64,000 bases of DNA from Ignavibacteriota bacterium (GCA_013112585.1 JABFGH010000021.1:1-64000); one strand, 5' to 3'; shown: positions 26,364 to 37,688, counted from the stretch's first letter. Notes: generated by a model not told the origin, from the sequence alone. Numbers and translations are program-made.

Positions 26364-26942
26364 ACAGTGTCCCGCCGAGCCGCTTCAGATTTAATTTTAA
26401 CATTATCTATTATTTTTTTTGATTCTCTTTCATCTAATTAAAGCTTGGGTTTTTAGTAAAGTATGTAATGTTGTAGAACAAAGAGAAATCAATCGTTACT
26501 GCGGTTAATCAGATGTTAAAAAAACCGGAAGGGGGTAGCACTCTTATACTATGTGCTTTGGGTATCTCTACTTAGCGGTCTTCGTGTTAAAGGCTTTTGA
26601 ACGCAGAGTTCGCAGAGATAAAAATATGCAAAGAACGCAGAGAGAAGATTGTAGTAACCTAAACATAACCGGCACACCGTTTTCTAATTTACCCTTATTC
26701 TCATCGAGGCACCGACTTAAAAATTAACTTTTCGTATTCAGAGTATGATGAAAACCGGACAGATTTTTTTACTGTTCAAAAATTTTAACATTAAATATTC
26801 AAATAAGTTTTGTAAGTCTTGTATTATTTTTATTTAATTTATATTTTCATGGCAGCATAATTAATTTCAATTGACAAGATGCAGAACTGCTTACCGCAAA
26901 ACACATACGTCAAAGCTTTTTCTTCTAACAACGGAGGAGCGA
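26364..26942. other. Intergenic region before the TonB receptor
   Basis: About 580 bases. Positions 26590-26655 contain CGCAGAGTTCGCAGAG followed by AACGCAGAG, an interspersed repeat type seen in many genomes. The rest is AT-rich. The 3' end carries the ribosome binding site GGAGGAG for the receptor gene. No gene was supported. Confidence 0.5.
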
Positions 26943-29720
26943 ATGAATAAAAGATTTACTTACCTAATCTTCATTTATTCACTATTTATTTTTAACATAT
27001 CATTACTTGCCGGAACTACCGGAAAAATTGTAGGAACCGTAATCGATGCCGAAAACGGCGAACCATTGCCGGGTATTAATATTATTATTGAAAATACTAC
27101 AATGGGTGATGCAAGTAATATCGACGGAAACTATCTTATCAATAATGTTCCGCCCGGCAGTTATACTGTTACAGCTTCCGGAGTCGGGTTTGGAAAAATC
27201 TCTTATACAGGTGTTAAAGTTAATGTAGACTTTACAACGAAGCTCGACTTTGAAATGACCACAGATGTAATTTCTGTTGAAACAGTTGTGGTCGAAGCAA
27301 AGACTCCGCTTATAAGGGAAGACTTAACTTCCTCCTACACTCAAATTGATGCCGAACAAATTGAATCATTACCGGTTGAAAGCATTAACCAAATTTTAAC
27401 ACTGCAGGCAGGCGTTACCCAGGGTGTAGGCGGTGAACTGCACATACGCGGCGGGCGTTCAAACGAAATCGCTTACTCGGTTAACGGTGTTTCAATTTCA
27501 AACCCCTACAACAATTCCAGAACAGTATCAGTGGCAACTAATGCAATTCAAGAACTTTCTGTTGTAAGCGGTACGTTTAATGCCGAATATGGAAACGCTC
27601 TCAGTGGTATTGTAAATACCGTAACTAAAGAGGGGGGGAATGATTATAATGGAAGTCTTTCATTTTACACCGGCGATTACTTAAGCGGCAACGATGATAT
27701 TTTTTATAAAATTGATGACTTTGATTTATTGAATGATGCCGTTACCGAAATGACTTTAAGCGGACCGGTTCCGTTATTAGAAAATAAAATTTCCTTTTTT
27801 GTTTCAGGAAGAATGGTAAACGATAAAGGCTATCTAAACGGAATAAGGCAGCATGTAATTACCGATTCGGTAAAAAGAGATTCATTCAATCCGAGCAACG
27901 TGCAGATAGCTGCTAACGGAGATAATGAAATTGTTGCAATGAATTCGGGAGATTCATACAGTACAACAGGTAAACTTACTTTCAAACCGTTATCAACATT
28001 AAAAATTAATTTCGATGCCCTGTACTCTAACTCAAAATATCAAACATACAATCACGATTTGAAGTACAACCCTGATGCAAACAACACTACACGCAGCTGG
28101 GGATTGTTGAATATTTTGGAAGTGCGGCATGCAGTAAGCAACTCTACTTTTTATACATTGCGGGGTTCCTATAATATTGATGACACAAAGCGATATCTTT
28201 TTCCATTAATGTATAGCGACGGTTCAGAAGCAAGTTTTTATGCAGGTAAATCTTTAGATGGTTTAATGCCCGATCCAAGATATCAGCCGGATTATAAATC
28301 AACCACCCGCGGAGCTCCTTTATCATTCAGCTCGGGCGGCACGTTTGAAGGAGGTTCACAATCGCATTTCTACCAGCGTACAAAAATTCTCGGTGCTAAA
28401 TTCGATTTGACAAGTCAGCTAAGTATGCAGCACGAAGTTAAATTCGGCGGTCAGTTAAGAATGTACAATATTGCATCTCACTATTTTGAAATATTGAGAG
28501 ATACTACAAACTTTCTGCAGCCCGTAATACCAAACAGTAATACAACACGTAATAACTTCTACGAGAAAAAACCTTTTGAGTTTTCAGTTTATCTGCAGGA
28601 TAAAATGGAATTTAAAAGTTTTATTATAAACGTTGGCTTACGTTATGATTACTTCAAAGCGAAATCCCAATACTCAACAAATATATTTTACCCAACACCG
28701 GATCAAACCGGAATACCATCCACAATCGATAAATCATCATTGCTTGCTAATGCAGAAGCTAAGCAGCATTTAAGTCCAAGGTTCGGTGTCTCATTTCCTA
28801 TAACTGATAAGGGAATTATCCATTTCAGTTACGGTCATTTTTATCAGCTTCCTCCGCTCACTTACTTGTTTGCGAATTCTGAATACGAGTATAGTTTGGG
28901 AACACCGACTTACGGTAATGCCAATTTAAATCCTGAACGAACTGTTTCATACGAAATTGGATTACAGCAGCAGTTGTTTGAATCACTTGCGTTCAATGTT
29001 ACCGGATATTATAAGGATGTAAGAGATTTGCTGGCTGCTCAGCAAATAAGAATTAGCGGTGATCAAACCTACTTTACTTATGTGAACAAAGACTATGCAA
29101 ACATCAAAGGTATTGTGTTCTCACTTGTTAAAAGAAGACTGCCGAATGACCTATTTGGTTTTACCCTAGACTATACATTCCAAACTGCTGAAGGTAATGA
29201 TGTCAACTCAGATGCTTTCTTCTTAGACCTATCATCAGGAAGACAAAGTGAAAAAATTCCTGTATTCCTTGGCTGGGATAAAACACATCAGCTTAATGCT
29301 ACTATATCTATTGGTGAACCTAAAAATTGGAATGTTACACTCGTCGGTAAAATTGGTACCGGTCTCCCTTACACACCGCAGGTATTTGATAAACAAGTAT
29401 TTCTAAAACCAAATTCAGATAGACGTCCTGCAATTTCAACGGTTGATCTATTAGCAGAAAAGAGTTTTGATATTTACGGATTTGAGCTGACAGCATTTAT
29501 GAAAGTATTCAACCTACTTGATATATTAAATGAGAATATAGTTTACTCAAGCACCGGAAGGTCTTCGTACACATTAGATGAAACACGCGGACCTGCTTTA
29601 GAAACAAACAGATTAGCTGAAATTATTCCCGAGTTAAAAACAGCCCAAGAGGTTTATACAAACCCGGCATATTACTTACCGCCAAGGCAGGTAAGATTAG
29701 GTTTATCCATATCATTTTGA
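26943..29720 (+). CDS. TonB-dependent outer-membrane receptor
   Basis: 925 residues from the ATG at 26943, which has a strong site (GGAGGAG) six bases upstream and begins a signal peptide (MNKRFTYLIFIYSLFIF...LLAG). A carboxypeptidase-regulatory-like beta sandwich follows (GTVIDAENGEPLPGINIIIE, about 27-105). A plug domain comes next (QINQILTLQAGVTQ..., LHIRGGRSNEIAYSVNGV, about 130-240), then a 22-strand-type barrel ending in LGLSISF with the terminal Phe of outer-membrane proteins. It imports a ligand using TonB energy. The following two genes form a unit with it. No SusD homologue is present, so the substrate class is not indicated. Confidence 0.93.
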   Translation: MNKRFTYLIFIYSLFIFNISLLAGTTGKIVGTVIDAENGEPLPGINIIIENTTMGDASNIDGNYLINNVPPGSYTVTASGVGFGKISYTGVKVNVDFTTKLDFEMTTDVISVETVVVEAKTPLIREDLTSSYTQIDAEQIESLPVESINQILTLQAGVTQGVGGELHIRGGRSNEIAYSVNGVSISNPYNNSRTVSVATNAIQELSVVSGTFNAEYGNALSGIVNTVTKEGGNDYNGSLSFYTGDYLSGNDDIFYKIDDFDLLNDAVTEMTLSGPVPLLENKISFFVSGRMVNDKGYLNGIRQHVITDSVKRDSFNPSNVQIAANGDNEIVAMNSGDSYSTTGKLTFKPLSTLKINFDALYSNSKYQTYNHDLKYNPDANNTTRSWGLLNILEVRHAVSNSTFYTLRGSYNIDDTKRYLFPLMYSDGSEASFYAGKSLDGLMPDPRYQPDYKSTTRGAPLSFSSGGTFEGGSQSHFYQRTKILGAKFDLTSQLSMQHEVKFGGQLRMYNIASHYFEILRDTTNFLQPVIPNSNTTRNNFYEKKPFEFSVYLQDKMEFKSFIINVGLRYDYFKAKSQYSTNIFYPTPDQTGIPSTIDKSSLLANAEAKQHLSPRFGVSFPITDKGIIHFSYGHFYQLPPLTYLFANSEYEYSLGTPTYGNANLNPERTVSYEIGLQQQLFESLAFNVTGYYKDVRDLLAAQQIRISGDQTYFTYVNKDYANIKGIVFSLVKRRLPNDLFGFTLDYTFQTAEGNDVNSDAFFLDLSSGRQSEKIPVFLGWDKTHQLNATISIGEPKNWNVTLVGKIGTGLPYTPQVFDKQVFLKPNSDRRPAISTVDLLAEKSFDIYGFELTAFMKVFNLLDILNENIVYSSTGRSSYTLDETRGPALETNRLAEIIPELKTAQEVYTNPAYYLPPRQVRLGLSISF

Positions 29721-29746
29721 TGATAATCTTTACTGGAGATTTTAAT

Positions 29747-32700
29747 ATGAACAAAAAAATTATATCGTGCGTCATTCTTCTTTTAATAGTTTCAATGACG
29801 GTTATTAATGCTCAAGTTGATACAAGAAAAGAGAAAACTGAACGTGAGCATATTGCAGTTAAAGAAGCAATGCGGCAGATAATGTCTCAATACCCTGTTA
29901 ACAAAAATGAAGATGGCAATGAGACAGAAAAAATTGACGAATCAATAATTTTCGGAACATCATACCACAAAACAAGCGGTGCCGAGGATAGAAAAAATTA
30001 TTTGATGAACGGTAATAGAATTACTGTTGAACTTTATAACTACGGCGGCATTGGTCCTGGTTATGGATTATTAAGAAATGTTAACAATTTTGTTTGGAGA
30101 GATCTTGGCTATCTTTTTCAGTTCGGACCAATTGTTGGGGCATTAGTTCAAGAGGAAGGTAAAGAGGGGAAAACTGCAATTATTTCCGATGGCTTGAATG
30201 ATTACACAAGCCCGCTGCTGCAGGAGGTTAACCCGGCAGATTTTACTGAAAGATGGCAATGGCAGCCGCTGCCAGGTTATGCAGATCCGGATCAGCCGCA
30301 CATGGCAAGTAACCCCGCGGAAGATACTGACGGTGACGGCAAACCCGATAGCTGGCCCCGTGATTGGTACAATGAAACATTAGGTCAATATGTGTGGCCC
30401 GGTTTCTTATCACAAAATGTAACAAATGCCGATCAGGAAGTATATTGGGCAATGGATGATAGAGACAATATTGAATTTAATTATTTTCCATTTGAAAACG
30501 ATAGAAGCAGAAAAGGGCTTGGTCTGCAGGTTGACGGCAGAGCTTTTCAGTGGAGTAACGCACTTGCAGAAAACACAATCTTTTTTGTTTATACAATTAC
30601 TAACGTAAGCAGCAAGCCGCTCGATTCAGTTTTCTTCGGCATTTACGGTGACCCGGATGTTGGAGGCGGTTCACCTGAAAATACCGATGATAACGGTTTC
30701 TTCGTGCCGCCTTACTCACTTGATACTGTTGATGTTGAGAACGTACCTGTTTATGCGAGAAGCATGGTTTACTTTTTTGATCCTGATAAAGAAGGACCTT
30801 CTGGATTGCCGCTCGGTTATCTCGGCTGTAAGTTTCTCGAAAGTCCCGGTAATTCCACAGATGGAATTGACAACGACGGTGATGGAATGATTGATGAAAG
30901 TCAGGAAGATAACATTGATAATGACGGCGACTGGAACCCTGCTATTCATGATGTTGGACTTGACGGAATACCTAACACAGGTGACTTTGGTGAGAATGAC
31001 GGCATTCCCACTGCAGGCAACGCACTTCCCGATGGTTCCCCGGATCCGCTTTCACCCGGCGAGCCAAACTTTGAGTTTACCGACCTTGATGAATCTGACC
31101 AGATTGGTTTAACAAGTTTTAACAGTTGGACTTGGAATCAGGATAAAATCTCAGACGACCAATCAATGTGGAATAGATCTATTCCCGGTAACTTTGGTGC
31201 AATTCAGCAAAATACCGACTTAGTTTTTATTTTCGGTTCAGGTTATATTTCATTAGAGCCGGGTGAAACTAAACGAATTAGTATGGCACTTATTTGCGGT
31301 GAAGATTTAGATGATCTTTTAATTTCTGCAGAAGTTGTACAAACAATTTATAACCAGAACTATCAGTTCTTCAAACCGCCTATAACACCAACTGTAAGCG
31401 CTGTTCCGGGTGATAAAAAAGTTACATTATATTGGGATACAGCGGCAGAAGAAAGCATTGACCCTATTACCGGAAAGGATTTTGAAGGGTATGTTATTTA
31501 TAGAAGTACAGATCCAACTTTTGAAGATATTCAAGTTATTACAGATGGAAAAGGCTCAAGCTTTTTGAGCGAACCTCTTAAAGACCTTGACGGCAATGAA
31601 GCGAAATGGGATGTTGATTTTAGACCGGAACCATTTGAAGACCTTAATGGCGACGGAATATATAATCCCGGCGAACCTTTTACCGATTGGGACGGAAACG
31701 GATCTTGGTCGAGTAGGGTTGAAGACCCATGGAAAGGTTATCACCCTGTCGCGTATCAGAGAAGAGGTATTCAATATTATCTTGGTGATAACACCGGGTT
31801 GGTTCATTCATTTGTTGATTCCAATAATGTGGTTAACGGGCAGACTTATTACTATGCTGTTGTTGCTTACGATCATGGTGATTCCAACGGTATCCCTGTT
31901 TCTGAAACGACTAAAAAAATTACGCAAGACCCCATCACTTCAAAATTTACGTTCGGTAATAATACTGTGCAGGTAATTCCCGGTCCCAGAAGCAGCGGCT
32001 ATGTCAATCCTAAAGTTAATGAAGATAATATTGCGCATGTTTCAGGCAGAGGTACAGGAGATGTTGAATTTAAATTGCTGAATGATCTATCAGTAAAGGA
32101 TGATGGTAGTTACCTAATTACATTTGCAGATTCGCTTATTTTAAATAATAATAAAATTAAAAGGAAAAATTATTCTTTACTGAATAACTCATTTATTGAA
32201 CAGGAATTTCCGCTGTACGGTACCAAGTTTACTACACTTGCCAATAGTTATATTTCTGAAGATGAACCTGTGACTGTTAAATCCACGGATGGTACTACTT
32301 ATACCGAGGGAACGGATTATATAATAAACTATAAGCAGGGGTCAATTAAAAGAACAGAAAATAGTCCGATGCAGGATGGCGGACAGTTTAATATCAGTTA
32401 TAAATATTATCCTATTTTTGAAAGCACACTTTTAGATGGTGATGATGCCAATCCTGTTTTTGACGGAATTGCATTAACTATTGTTGATGAAGAAGCACTT
32501 GAAATAGATGATGAAAATACCGGCTGGATTTCAGGAAATACCAATATACTTTCAAATATTAAAGTTTCTTCGATTGGTGGCGGCAGAAAATACCCAGCCG
32601 ACTATGAAATTATTTTTTCATCGCAAAATATTGATTCAGCTGGAACCTTATTAAACGGTCTGGTTACAATACCTGTAAACTATACTGTAAATGAAATTAC

Positions 32701-33328
32701 TACAGGAGTTCCCAAGCGATTAAACACATTTTTAAATCAAAACGACCCTGCTGATAGTTTATGGCAGCCTGGTGAGTCAATAATAATATTTACACCTTAT
32801 GCAACTGGTCTAGACAGTGATAGTCTTACTTGGGAGATAGTACTTTTTGCACCAACTGATACATTAGAAAACGGTGACCCGGTTCCTGTTGTGATGCCGA
32901 CCGATGGCGATGTGTTTCAAATAAAAACATTACGCCCGTTTAATCCCGCTGATAAATTTCAACTAACTACCCAAGGCGGCAAGCTGAGTAACGAAAACGC
33001 AAAATCTGCGCTTGATGATATTTATGTAGTACCTAACCCTTATGTGGGCTACAACGAAATTGAACCACGTGCTACTTTACCGGGACAGGTGAGAGGGGAG
33101 AGAAGAATATATTTTGAAAATCTGCCTTCGGAATGTACGATAAGAATTTATACATTAAGCGGAACGCCTGTTGCTGAAATTGAACACGAATCAGGTGCCG
33201 AACATGGCAGAGCATTTTGGAACCTGCTTAATACTGATGGTTTCGGAGTAGCTTACGGTGTTTACATCGCTCACATTGATGCACCGAACATAGGTGAAAA
33301 AATTCTAAAATTTGCTCTTATTAAATAA
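29747..33328 (+). CDS. Large secreted multidomain protein with T9SS-like C-terminus
   Basis: 1193 residues from the ATG at 29747, chosen because CTGGAGAT precedes it and a signal peptide starts there (MNKKIISCVILLLIVSMTVI). Acidic calcium-binding-like clusters occur at about 375-400 (GIDNDGDGMIDE, NIDNDGDW). Fibronectin III-like regions follow (ITPTVSAVPGDKKVTLYWDTA). The C-terminal 100 residues (YVVPNPYVGYNE ... SGTPVAEIEHES ... GVYIAHIDA) resemble a divergent sorting tail. Such proteins commonly follow a TonB-dependent receptor and precede a PorV/PorQ protein in this lineage. Its function is unknown. Confidence 0.85.
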   Translation: MNKKIISCVILLLIVSMTVINAQVDTRKEKTEREHIAVKEAMRQIMSQYPVNKNEDGNETEKIDESIIFGTSYHKTSGAEDRKNYLMNGNRITVELYNYGGIGPGYGLLRNVNNFVWRDLGYLFQFGPIVGALVQEEGKEGKTAIISDGLNDYTSPLLQEVNPADFTERWQWQPLPGYADPDQPHMASNPAEDTDGDGKPDSWPRDWYNETLGQYVWPGFLSQNVTNADQEVYWAMDDRDNIEFNYFPFENDRSRKGLGLQVDGRAFQWSNALAENTIFFVYTITNVSSKPLDSVFFGIYGDPDVGGGSPENTDDNGFFVPPYSLDTVDVENVPVYARSMVYFFDPDKEGPSGLPLGYLGCKFLESPGNSTDGIDNDGDGMIDESQEDNIDNDGDWNPAIHDVGLDGIPNTGDFGENDGIPTAGNALPDGSPDPLSPGEPNFEFTDLDESDQIGLTSFNSWTWNQDKISDDQSMWNRSIPGNFGAIQQNTDLVFIFGSGYISLEPGETKRISMALICGEDLDDLLISAEVVQTIYNQNYQFFKPPITPTVSAVPGDKKVTLYWDTAAEESIDPITGKDFEGYVIYRSTDPTFEDIQVITDGKGSSFLSEPLKDLDGNEAKWDVDFRPEPFEDLNGDGIYNPGEPFTDWDGNGSWSSRVEDPWKGYHPVAYQRRGIQYYLGDNTGLVHSFVDSNNVVNGQTYYYAVVAYDHGDSNGIPVSETTKKITQDPITSKFTFGNNTVQVIPGPRSSGYVNPKVNEDNIAHVSGRGTGDVEFKLLNDLSVKDDGSYLITFADSLILNNNKIKRKNYSLLNNSFIEQEFPLYGTKFTTLANSYISEDEPVTVKSTDGTTYTEGTDYIINYKQGSIKRTENSPMQDGGQFNISYKYYPIFESTLLDGDDANPVFDGIALTIVDEEALEIDDENTGWISGNTNILSNIKVSSIGGGRKYPADYEIIFSSQNIDSAGTLLNGLVTIPVNYTVNEITTGVPKRLNTFLNQNDPADSLWQPGESIIIFTPYATGLDSDSLTWEIVLFAPTDTLENGDPVPVVMPTDGDVFQIKTLRPFNPADKFQLTTQGGKLSNENAKSALDDIYVVPNPYVGYNEIEPRATLPGQVRGERRIYFENLPSECTIRIYTLSGTPVAEIEHESGAEHGRAFWNLLNTDGFGVAYGVYIAHIDAPNIGEKILKFALIK

Positions 33329-33370
33329 TGATTATTCCTAATAATCATCATAAAAATATTAGGTGAACTA

Positions 33371-34378
33371 ATGAAAAAAATAGCTGTTTTGATATTGATA
33401 ATTTCTTTGGCATTTATAAGCAATGCTTATAGCCAGTCACTTTCAAAAGCGGGAACCAGCGCCGCACAATTTTTGAAAATTGGTATTGGTCCGCGTGCTA
33501 TAGGTATGGGCTCGGCATTTACGGCAACGGAAAGTGACTTATCATCAATTTATTGGAATCCGGCGGGACTGGCTGCGGGTAATTCCGTTTCGGCAATGTT
33601 CAGTCGAACTGAATGGATTGCAGATATTGGTGTTGACTTTGCCGCAGTTTCAGCACCTGTTGAAGGGCTCGGAACGATCGGGGCATTTGCCACAATCATG
33701 AATTCAATTGACGGAATGCTGGTGCGGACAGTTGATAATCCCGAAGGGACAGGTGAACTTTTCGATGCCGGTTCAATGGCTATTGGGCTTAGCTTTGCCA
33801 GAAGCCTGACCGATAATTTTGCAATTGGTTTTACGGCAAAATATATACGTGAACAAATTTGGAAAGAATCAGCTGTCGGATTTGCGCTTGATGTCGGTGT
33901 TCTATACAAACTCCAAATTCTTAACGAGTTTAGACTTGCGGCGAGCATTTCCAACTTCGGCACAAAAATGACAATGGACGGAAGAGATATTTTAGAAATA
34001 AAAAGGGTGAATGAAAATCTCATCAATCAAAAAATTGAAATGGAAAGCTGGGAACTGCCTCTAATGTTTAGAGTTGGTGTTGCAGCAGATTTGATTAGCA
34101 CTAATTCATCCAGATTAACTTATGCAATTGATGCGATTCATCCTAATGATCATACAGAGTATGTAAATATGGGTGCTGAGTATAGCTGGAACGAGATAAT
34201 ATTTTTGCGCGCCGGTTATAAATCGTTATTTGAAAAAGATACCGAAGAAGGTGTCAGCTTTGGTGTGGGATTAAACTATAGATTGGTGGATGCATTAAAA
34301 GTTCGTTTCGATTATGCTTATCAAGATTTCGGCAGATTAGAAAACATACACTATTTCAGCTTCGGTTTAAATTTTTAA
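33371..34378 (+). CDS. PorV/PorQ family outer-membrane protein
   Basis: 335 residues with a signal peptide and the family opening KAGTSAAQFLKIGIGPRAIGMGSAFTA, then SSIYWNPAGLA. It is a FadL-like barrel predicted from the alternating beta pattern and the final Phe (HYFSFGLNF). PorV shuttles T9SS cargo from the translocon to the attachment complex, and this paralogue probably serves the neighbouring secreted proteins. It is the last gene of the receptor unit, closed by a terminator. Confidence 0.9.
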   Translation: MKKIAVLILIISLAFISNAYSQSLSKAGTSAAQFLKIGIGPRAIGMGSAFTATESDLSSIYWNPAGLAAGNSVSAMFSRTEWIADIGVDFAAVSAPVEGLGTIGAFATIMNSIDGMLVRTVDNPEGTGELFDAGSMAIGLSFARSLTDNFAIGFTAKYIREQIWKESAVGFALDVGVLYKLQILNEFRLAASISNFGTKMTMDGRDILEIKRVNENLINQKIEMESWELPLMFRVGVAADLISTNSSRLTYAIDAIHPNDHTEYVNMGAEYSWNEIIFLRAGYKSLFEKDTEEGVSFGVGLNYRLVDALKVRFDYAYQDFGRLENIHYFSFGLNF

Positions 34379-34392
34379 GATTATTAATAATT

Positions 34393-34430
34393 GGGTAAAG
34401 CAGAAAATATTTTTTGCTTTACCCTTTATT
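34393..34430 (+). terminator. Terminator after the PorV/PorQ gene
   Basis: GGGTAAAGCA (34393-34402) pairs with TGCTTTACCC (34415-34424), followed by TTTATT. The stem lies 14 bases after the stop. Confidence 0.85.
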
Positions 34431-34533
34431 CTCTCAATCCAAACCTCTTCAATCTTTTAAGTCTTTCTGTTTTTAATCGCTTTCTTTCATAAATTTCAAT
34501 GAATAATAATTCAAAAATAAAATATTGTATAAC

Positions 34534-37500
34534 ATGAAAATCATTAAACCTTTACTCGTATTACTCGGTGCAGTAATTATTGCAAGCTGTTCTTCTTCGG
34601 TTGAAACCGTCGATCAAGGAGTATCAATTGAACAATCAAAAAAATATATACTAGAATTATTTGGCGAAAATAAATTTAGTTTAGAAATACCGCGCGGCAC
34701 AAGAGTAGATGAAATAAAGATTGATTCATTAAACAAATCAATTGAAATAATAGCGAACAAGCATTTATCCCACATGCCGTTTCGCACAGAGTCTGTCAAT
34801 CAAATTTATAACGAGATTACTCAAGTGCTTCCTAAGGATTTTTTAAGTTATGATATAAAAGTAACTTCACTTGGTTACCCGATAGAAGAGCTAATACCAA
34901 ATTACTTTAGAAAAGATTCAACCGAATATGATTTTGACAGAATGCCGTTCACTGAATTTTTGCGGGACAATCCGTTAGTTTTTAATCTTACTCAAAATAG
35001 AGTGAATGGTGAATCGTTACTGCCGGTAGATGGTTTGTTCAATAAGAATATTGCTTTGTGGCATAGCCATGGCTGGTATTATGATATCAAAACAGATAGA
35101 TGGCTTTGGCAGCGTCCGCGTTTATTTCAAACTGTGGAAGATGTTATCCCGATGTCCGTTACGCTTCCTTATCTGGTTCCGATGCTCGAAAATGCGGGCG
35201 CAAATGTTTTTATTCCCCGTGAGCGAGATTTTCAATTAAACGAAATTATTGTTGATAATGATAACAGTGAAGATAACTACGTAGAGTATGCATTATCAGA
35301 ATTAAACCGATGGCGCACCGGTGTTGGTGCAGGCTTCAGTTTGGATGATCCGCCTTATGAAGTGAATCATAATCCATTTAGGCAGGGCACACATAAAATT
35401 ATTACATCGGACTTAACTGAAACAGCCTGGGTAAAATGGACTCCAAAATTTGAAGCGGCAGGAAGGTATGCTGTGTATGTTTCTTATTCAGCATCAAGTG
35501 AGAATGTTAATGATGCTATTTATATTGTAAACCACGCTGCCGGTGCCGATACCATTTTTGTTAATCAGACAATCGGCGGAAATACGTGGGTTTATTTAGG
35601 CAAGTTTAATTTTATTAAAACACCCCAGGACACTTCAGAATTCTGGCAGGGTGTACAGCTTACAAATAAGAGTTCGAGAAAAGGAAAAATCATTTCGGCT
35701 GACGGAGTTAGGTTCGGCGGAGGATACGGTGTTGTTAAACGCGGCGGCAAAACAAGCGGCAGACCAAAATTTTTAGAAGCAGCAAAATATTATCTTCAAT
35801 ATGCCGGTATGCCTGATACTTTAGTTTACAACTTGAATGAAAATAAAAATGACTACAATGATGACTATCAATCGAGAGCTGAATATGTAAATTATTTAAG
35901 GGGCGCGCCTTTTGGTCCTAATAAAGACCGCTATGCGTCCGGCTTAGGCATCCCGGTTGACCTATCGCTTGCATTCCATACCGATGCGGGCATAACACGC
36001 AATGATACTACAATTGGAACATTATTGATTTACAGTGTTGAAGATGCTGATTCCAACTTTGTTTTCCCTGATGGTATGTCGCGAATGGCAAATAGAGATT
36101 TAGGTGATATCGTTCAATCGCAAATAGTTAATGATATAAGGGCGAAGTATGATTCTGCCTGGAGCCGAAGAGCCTTACGTGAAGCGCAGTACAGCGAAGC
36201 GTTTAGACCAAATGTACCGGGAATTTTACTTGAGCTTCTCTCACACCAAAATTTTCTTGATATGAAATTTATGCTTGATCCAAGATTTAAGTTTGATGTG
36301 GCACGTTCAATTTATAAAGGCATGCTTAGGTTTCTCGCATTTCAATACGATTATGATTATGTGGTTCAGCCCTTAAAACCAACTCATCTTACAACAAAAA
36401 TTTTAGATGATGGGAATATTAAACTCTCATGGAAACCGCAAATAGATCCGCTTGAACCGACTGCCGCCCCTTCAAAGTATAAAGTTTATATTGGTGAAAC
36501 AGAAAAAGGATTTAAACCAATAGCCATTGTGAATGATACATTTTATGTTTATCAAATAGATGAGATAGGTGAGCAAGTCAACTTCAAAGTTTCTGCAATG
36601 AATGAAGGAGGAGAGAGTTTTACATCCGAAGTTGTTTCGGCATGTAATAAAAATTCTGCTAAGAAAGTTTTAATAATAAATGGGTTTGATAGAATTAGTG
36701 CCCCTGCATCAATAGAGTCGGATAAGTTCACCGGATTTCTAAATTTTATAGATGCCGGTGTTCCTGATAAATATGACCTTGGTTACACAGGTGAACAAAT
36801 TGATTTTAATCCCGCTTCAAAATTTTTAACAAACGATTATCCGGGTCACGGAAACAGTCATGCAGATTTTGAAACACAAATAATTGCCGGCAATACTTTC
36901 GATTATTCTATTGTCCATGGTGAGGCAATTAAAAATGCAGGCTACTCATTTGTTACCGCAAGTGATGAAGCCGTTAACGATAGTTTAGTAGATTTGACAA
37001 AATTTGATATAGTTGATTTAATTCTTGGCGAAGAAAAAGAAACACCTTACCCAAAGCCCCTAAGTGATAGTACAGAACAATTTGAGTTTAAGGCATTTCC
37101 GAAGGTGATGCAAAATAGAATTAAAAACTATCTTGATGCCGGGGGAAATTTATTTGTTTCCGGTGCGTACGTTGGGACAGATCTTTTTAATGTAACCCGA
37201 ATTGATACAAACGATGCAAAGTTTGCCGTTGATGTTTTAAAGTTTGTCTGGGCTAGCAGTCACGGTTCAAAAACAGGTGAAGTTTTTTCTGTTGATTCAT
37301 CATTTGGGAATAAAGATTTCAATTTAGTATTTAATACTAAACTGAACGATAAAATATATGCAGTTGAGGCACCCGATGCGATCAACCCGGTTAAGGGCAG
37401 CAGTAGTATCTTCCGCTACTATGAAAATAGTTTTGGAGCCGGCACAGCCTATAGAGATAAATATGGAGTAATAGCACTCGGCTTTCCTTTTGAAACTGTT

Positions 37501-37557
37501 TTAGGCGAGTTGAAAAGAAATGAGTTAATGCGGATGATATTGGAATATTTTGAATAG
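34534..37557 (+). CDS. Lipoprotein amidase_3 / xanthan-lyase-like protein with nested golvesin domain
   Basis: 1007 residues from the ATG at 34534, which begins a lipoprotein signal (MKIIKPLLVLLGAVIIASC). A zinc-amidase-like fold is split. The first zinc-ligand region is IALWHSHGWYYD. A golvesin C-terminal-like beta domain (AGRYAVYVSYSA ... NQTIGGNTWVYLGKF) is inserted. The fold resumes with LSLAFHTDAG and GILLELLSHQN. After that come a fibronectin III domain (about 620-710) and a C-terminal class I glutaminase-amidotransferase-like region (KKVLIINGFDR). Similar proteins are labelled xanthan lyase or N-acetylmuramoyl-L-alanine amidase. Cleavage of murein stem peptides or another surface polymer is inferred. 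Confidence 0.8.
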   Translation: MKIIKPLLVLLGAVIIASCSSSVETVDQGVSIEQSKKYILELFGENKFSLEIPRGTRVDEIKIDSLNKSIEIIANKHLSHMPFRTESVNQIYNEITQVLPKDFLSYDIKVTSLGYPIEELIPNYFRKDSTEYDFDRMPFTEFLRDNPLVFNLTQNRVNGESLLPVDGLFNKNIALWHSHGWYYDIKTDRWLWQRPRLFQTVEDVIPMSVTLPYLVPMLENAGANVFIPRERDFQLNEIIVDNDNSEDNYVEYALSELNRWRTGVGAGFSLDDPPYEVNHNPFRQGTHKIITSDLTETAWVKWTPKFEAAGRYAVYVSYSASSENVNDAIYIVNHAAGADTIFVNQTIGGNTWVYLGKFNFIKTPQDTSEFWQGVQLTNKSSRKGKIISADGVRFGGGYGVVKRGGKTSGRPKFLEAAKYYLQYAGMPDTLVYNLNENKNDYNDDYQSRAEYVNYLRGAPFGPNKDRYASGLGIPVDLSLAFHTDAGITRNDTTIGTLLIYSVEDADSNFVFPDGMSRMANRDLGDIVQSQIVNDIRAKYDSAWSRRALREAQYSEAFRPNVPGILLELLSHQNFLDMKFMLDPRFKFDVARSIYKGMLRFLAFQYDYDYVVQPLKPTHLTTKILDDGNIKLSWKPQIDPLEPTAAPSKYKVYIGETEKGFKPIAIVNDTFYVYQIDEIGEQVNFKVSAMNEGGESFTSEVVSACNKNSAKKVLIINGFDRISAPASIESDKFTGFLNFIDAGVPDKYDLGYTGEQIDFNPASKFLTNDYPGHGNSHADFETQIIAGNTFDYSIVHGEAIKNAGYSFVTASDEAVNDSLVDLTKFDIVDLILGEEKETPYPKPLSDSTEQFEFKAFPKVMQNRIKNYLDAGGNLFVSGAYVGTDLFNVTRIDTNDAKFAVDVLKFVWASSHGSKTGEVFSVDSSFGNKDFNLVFNTKLNDKIYAVEAPDAINPVKGSSSIFRYYENSFGAGTAYRDKYGVIALGFPFETVLGELKRNELMRMILEYFE

Positions 37558-37688
37558 AGAAATTACCGTGCAAAATTTTCGTAGTCAGTGCAAATTATTC
37601 GTATTCTTCAAATAGTTATTGTGACAAATTATTGTTTTAATTGCTAAATTAAACAAGCAGTAAAAATTATTACATGGCATTGGAATTG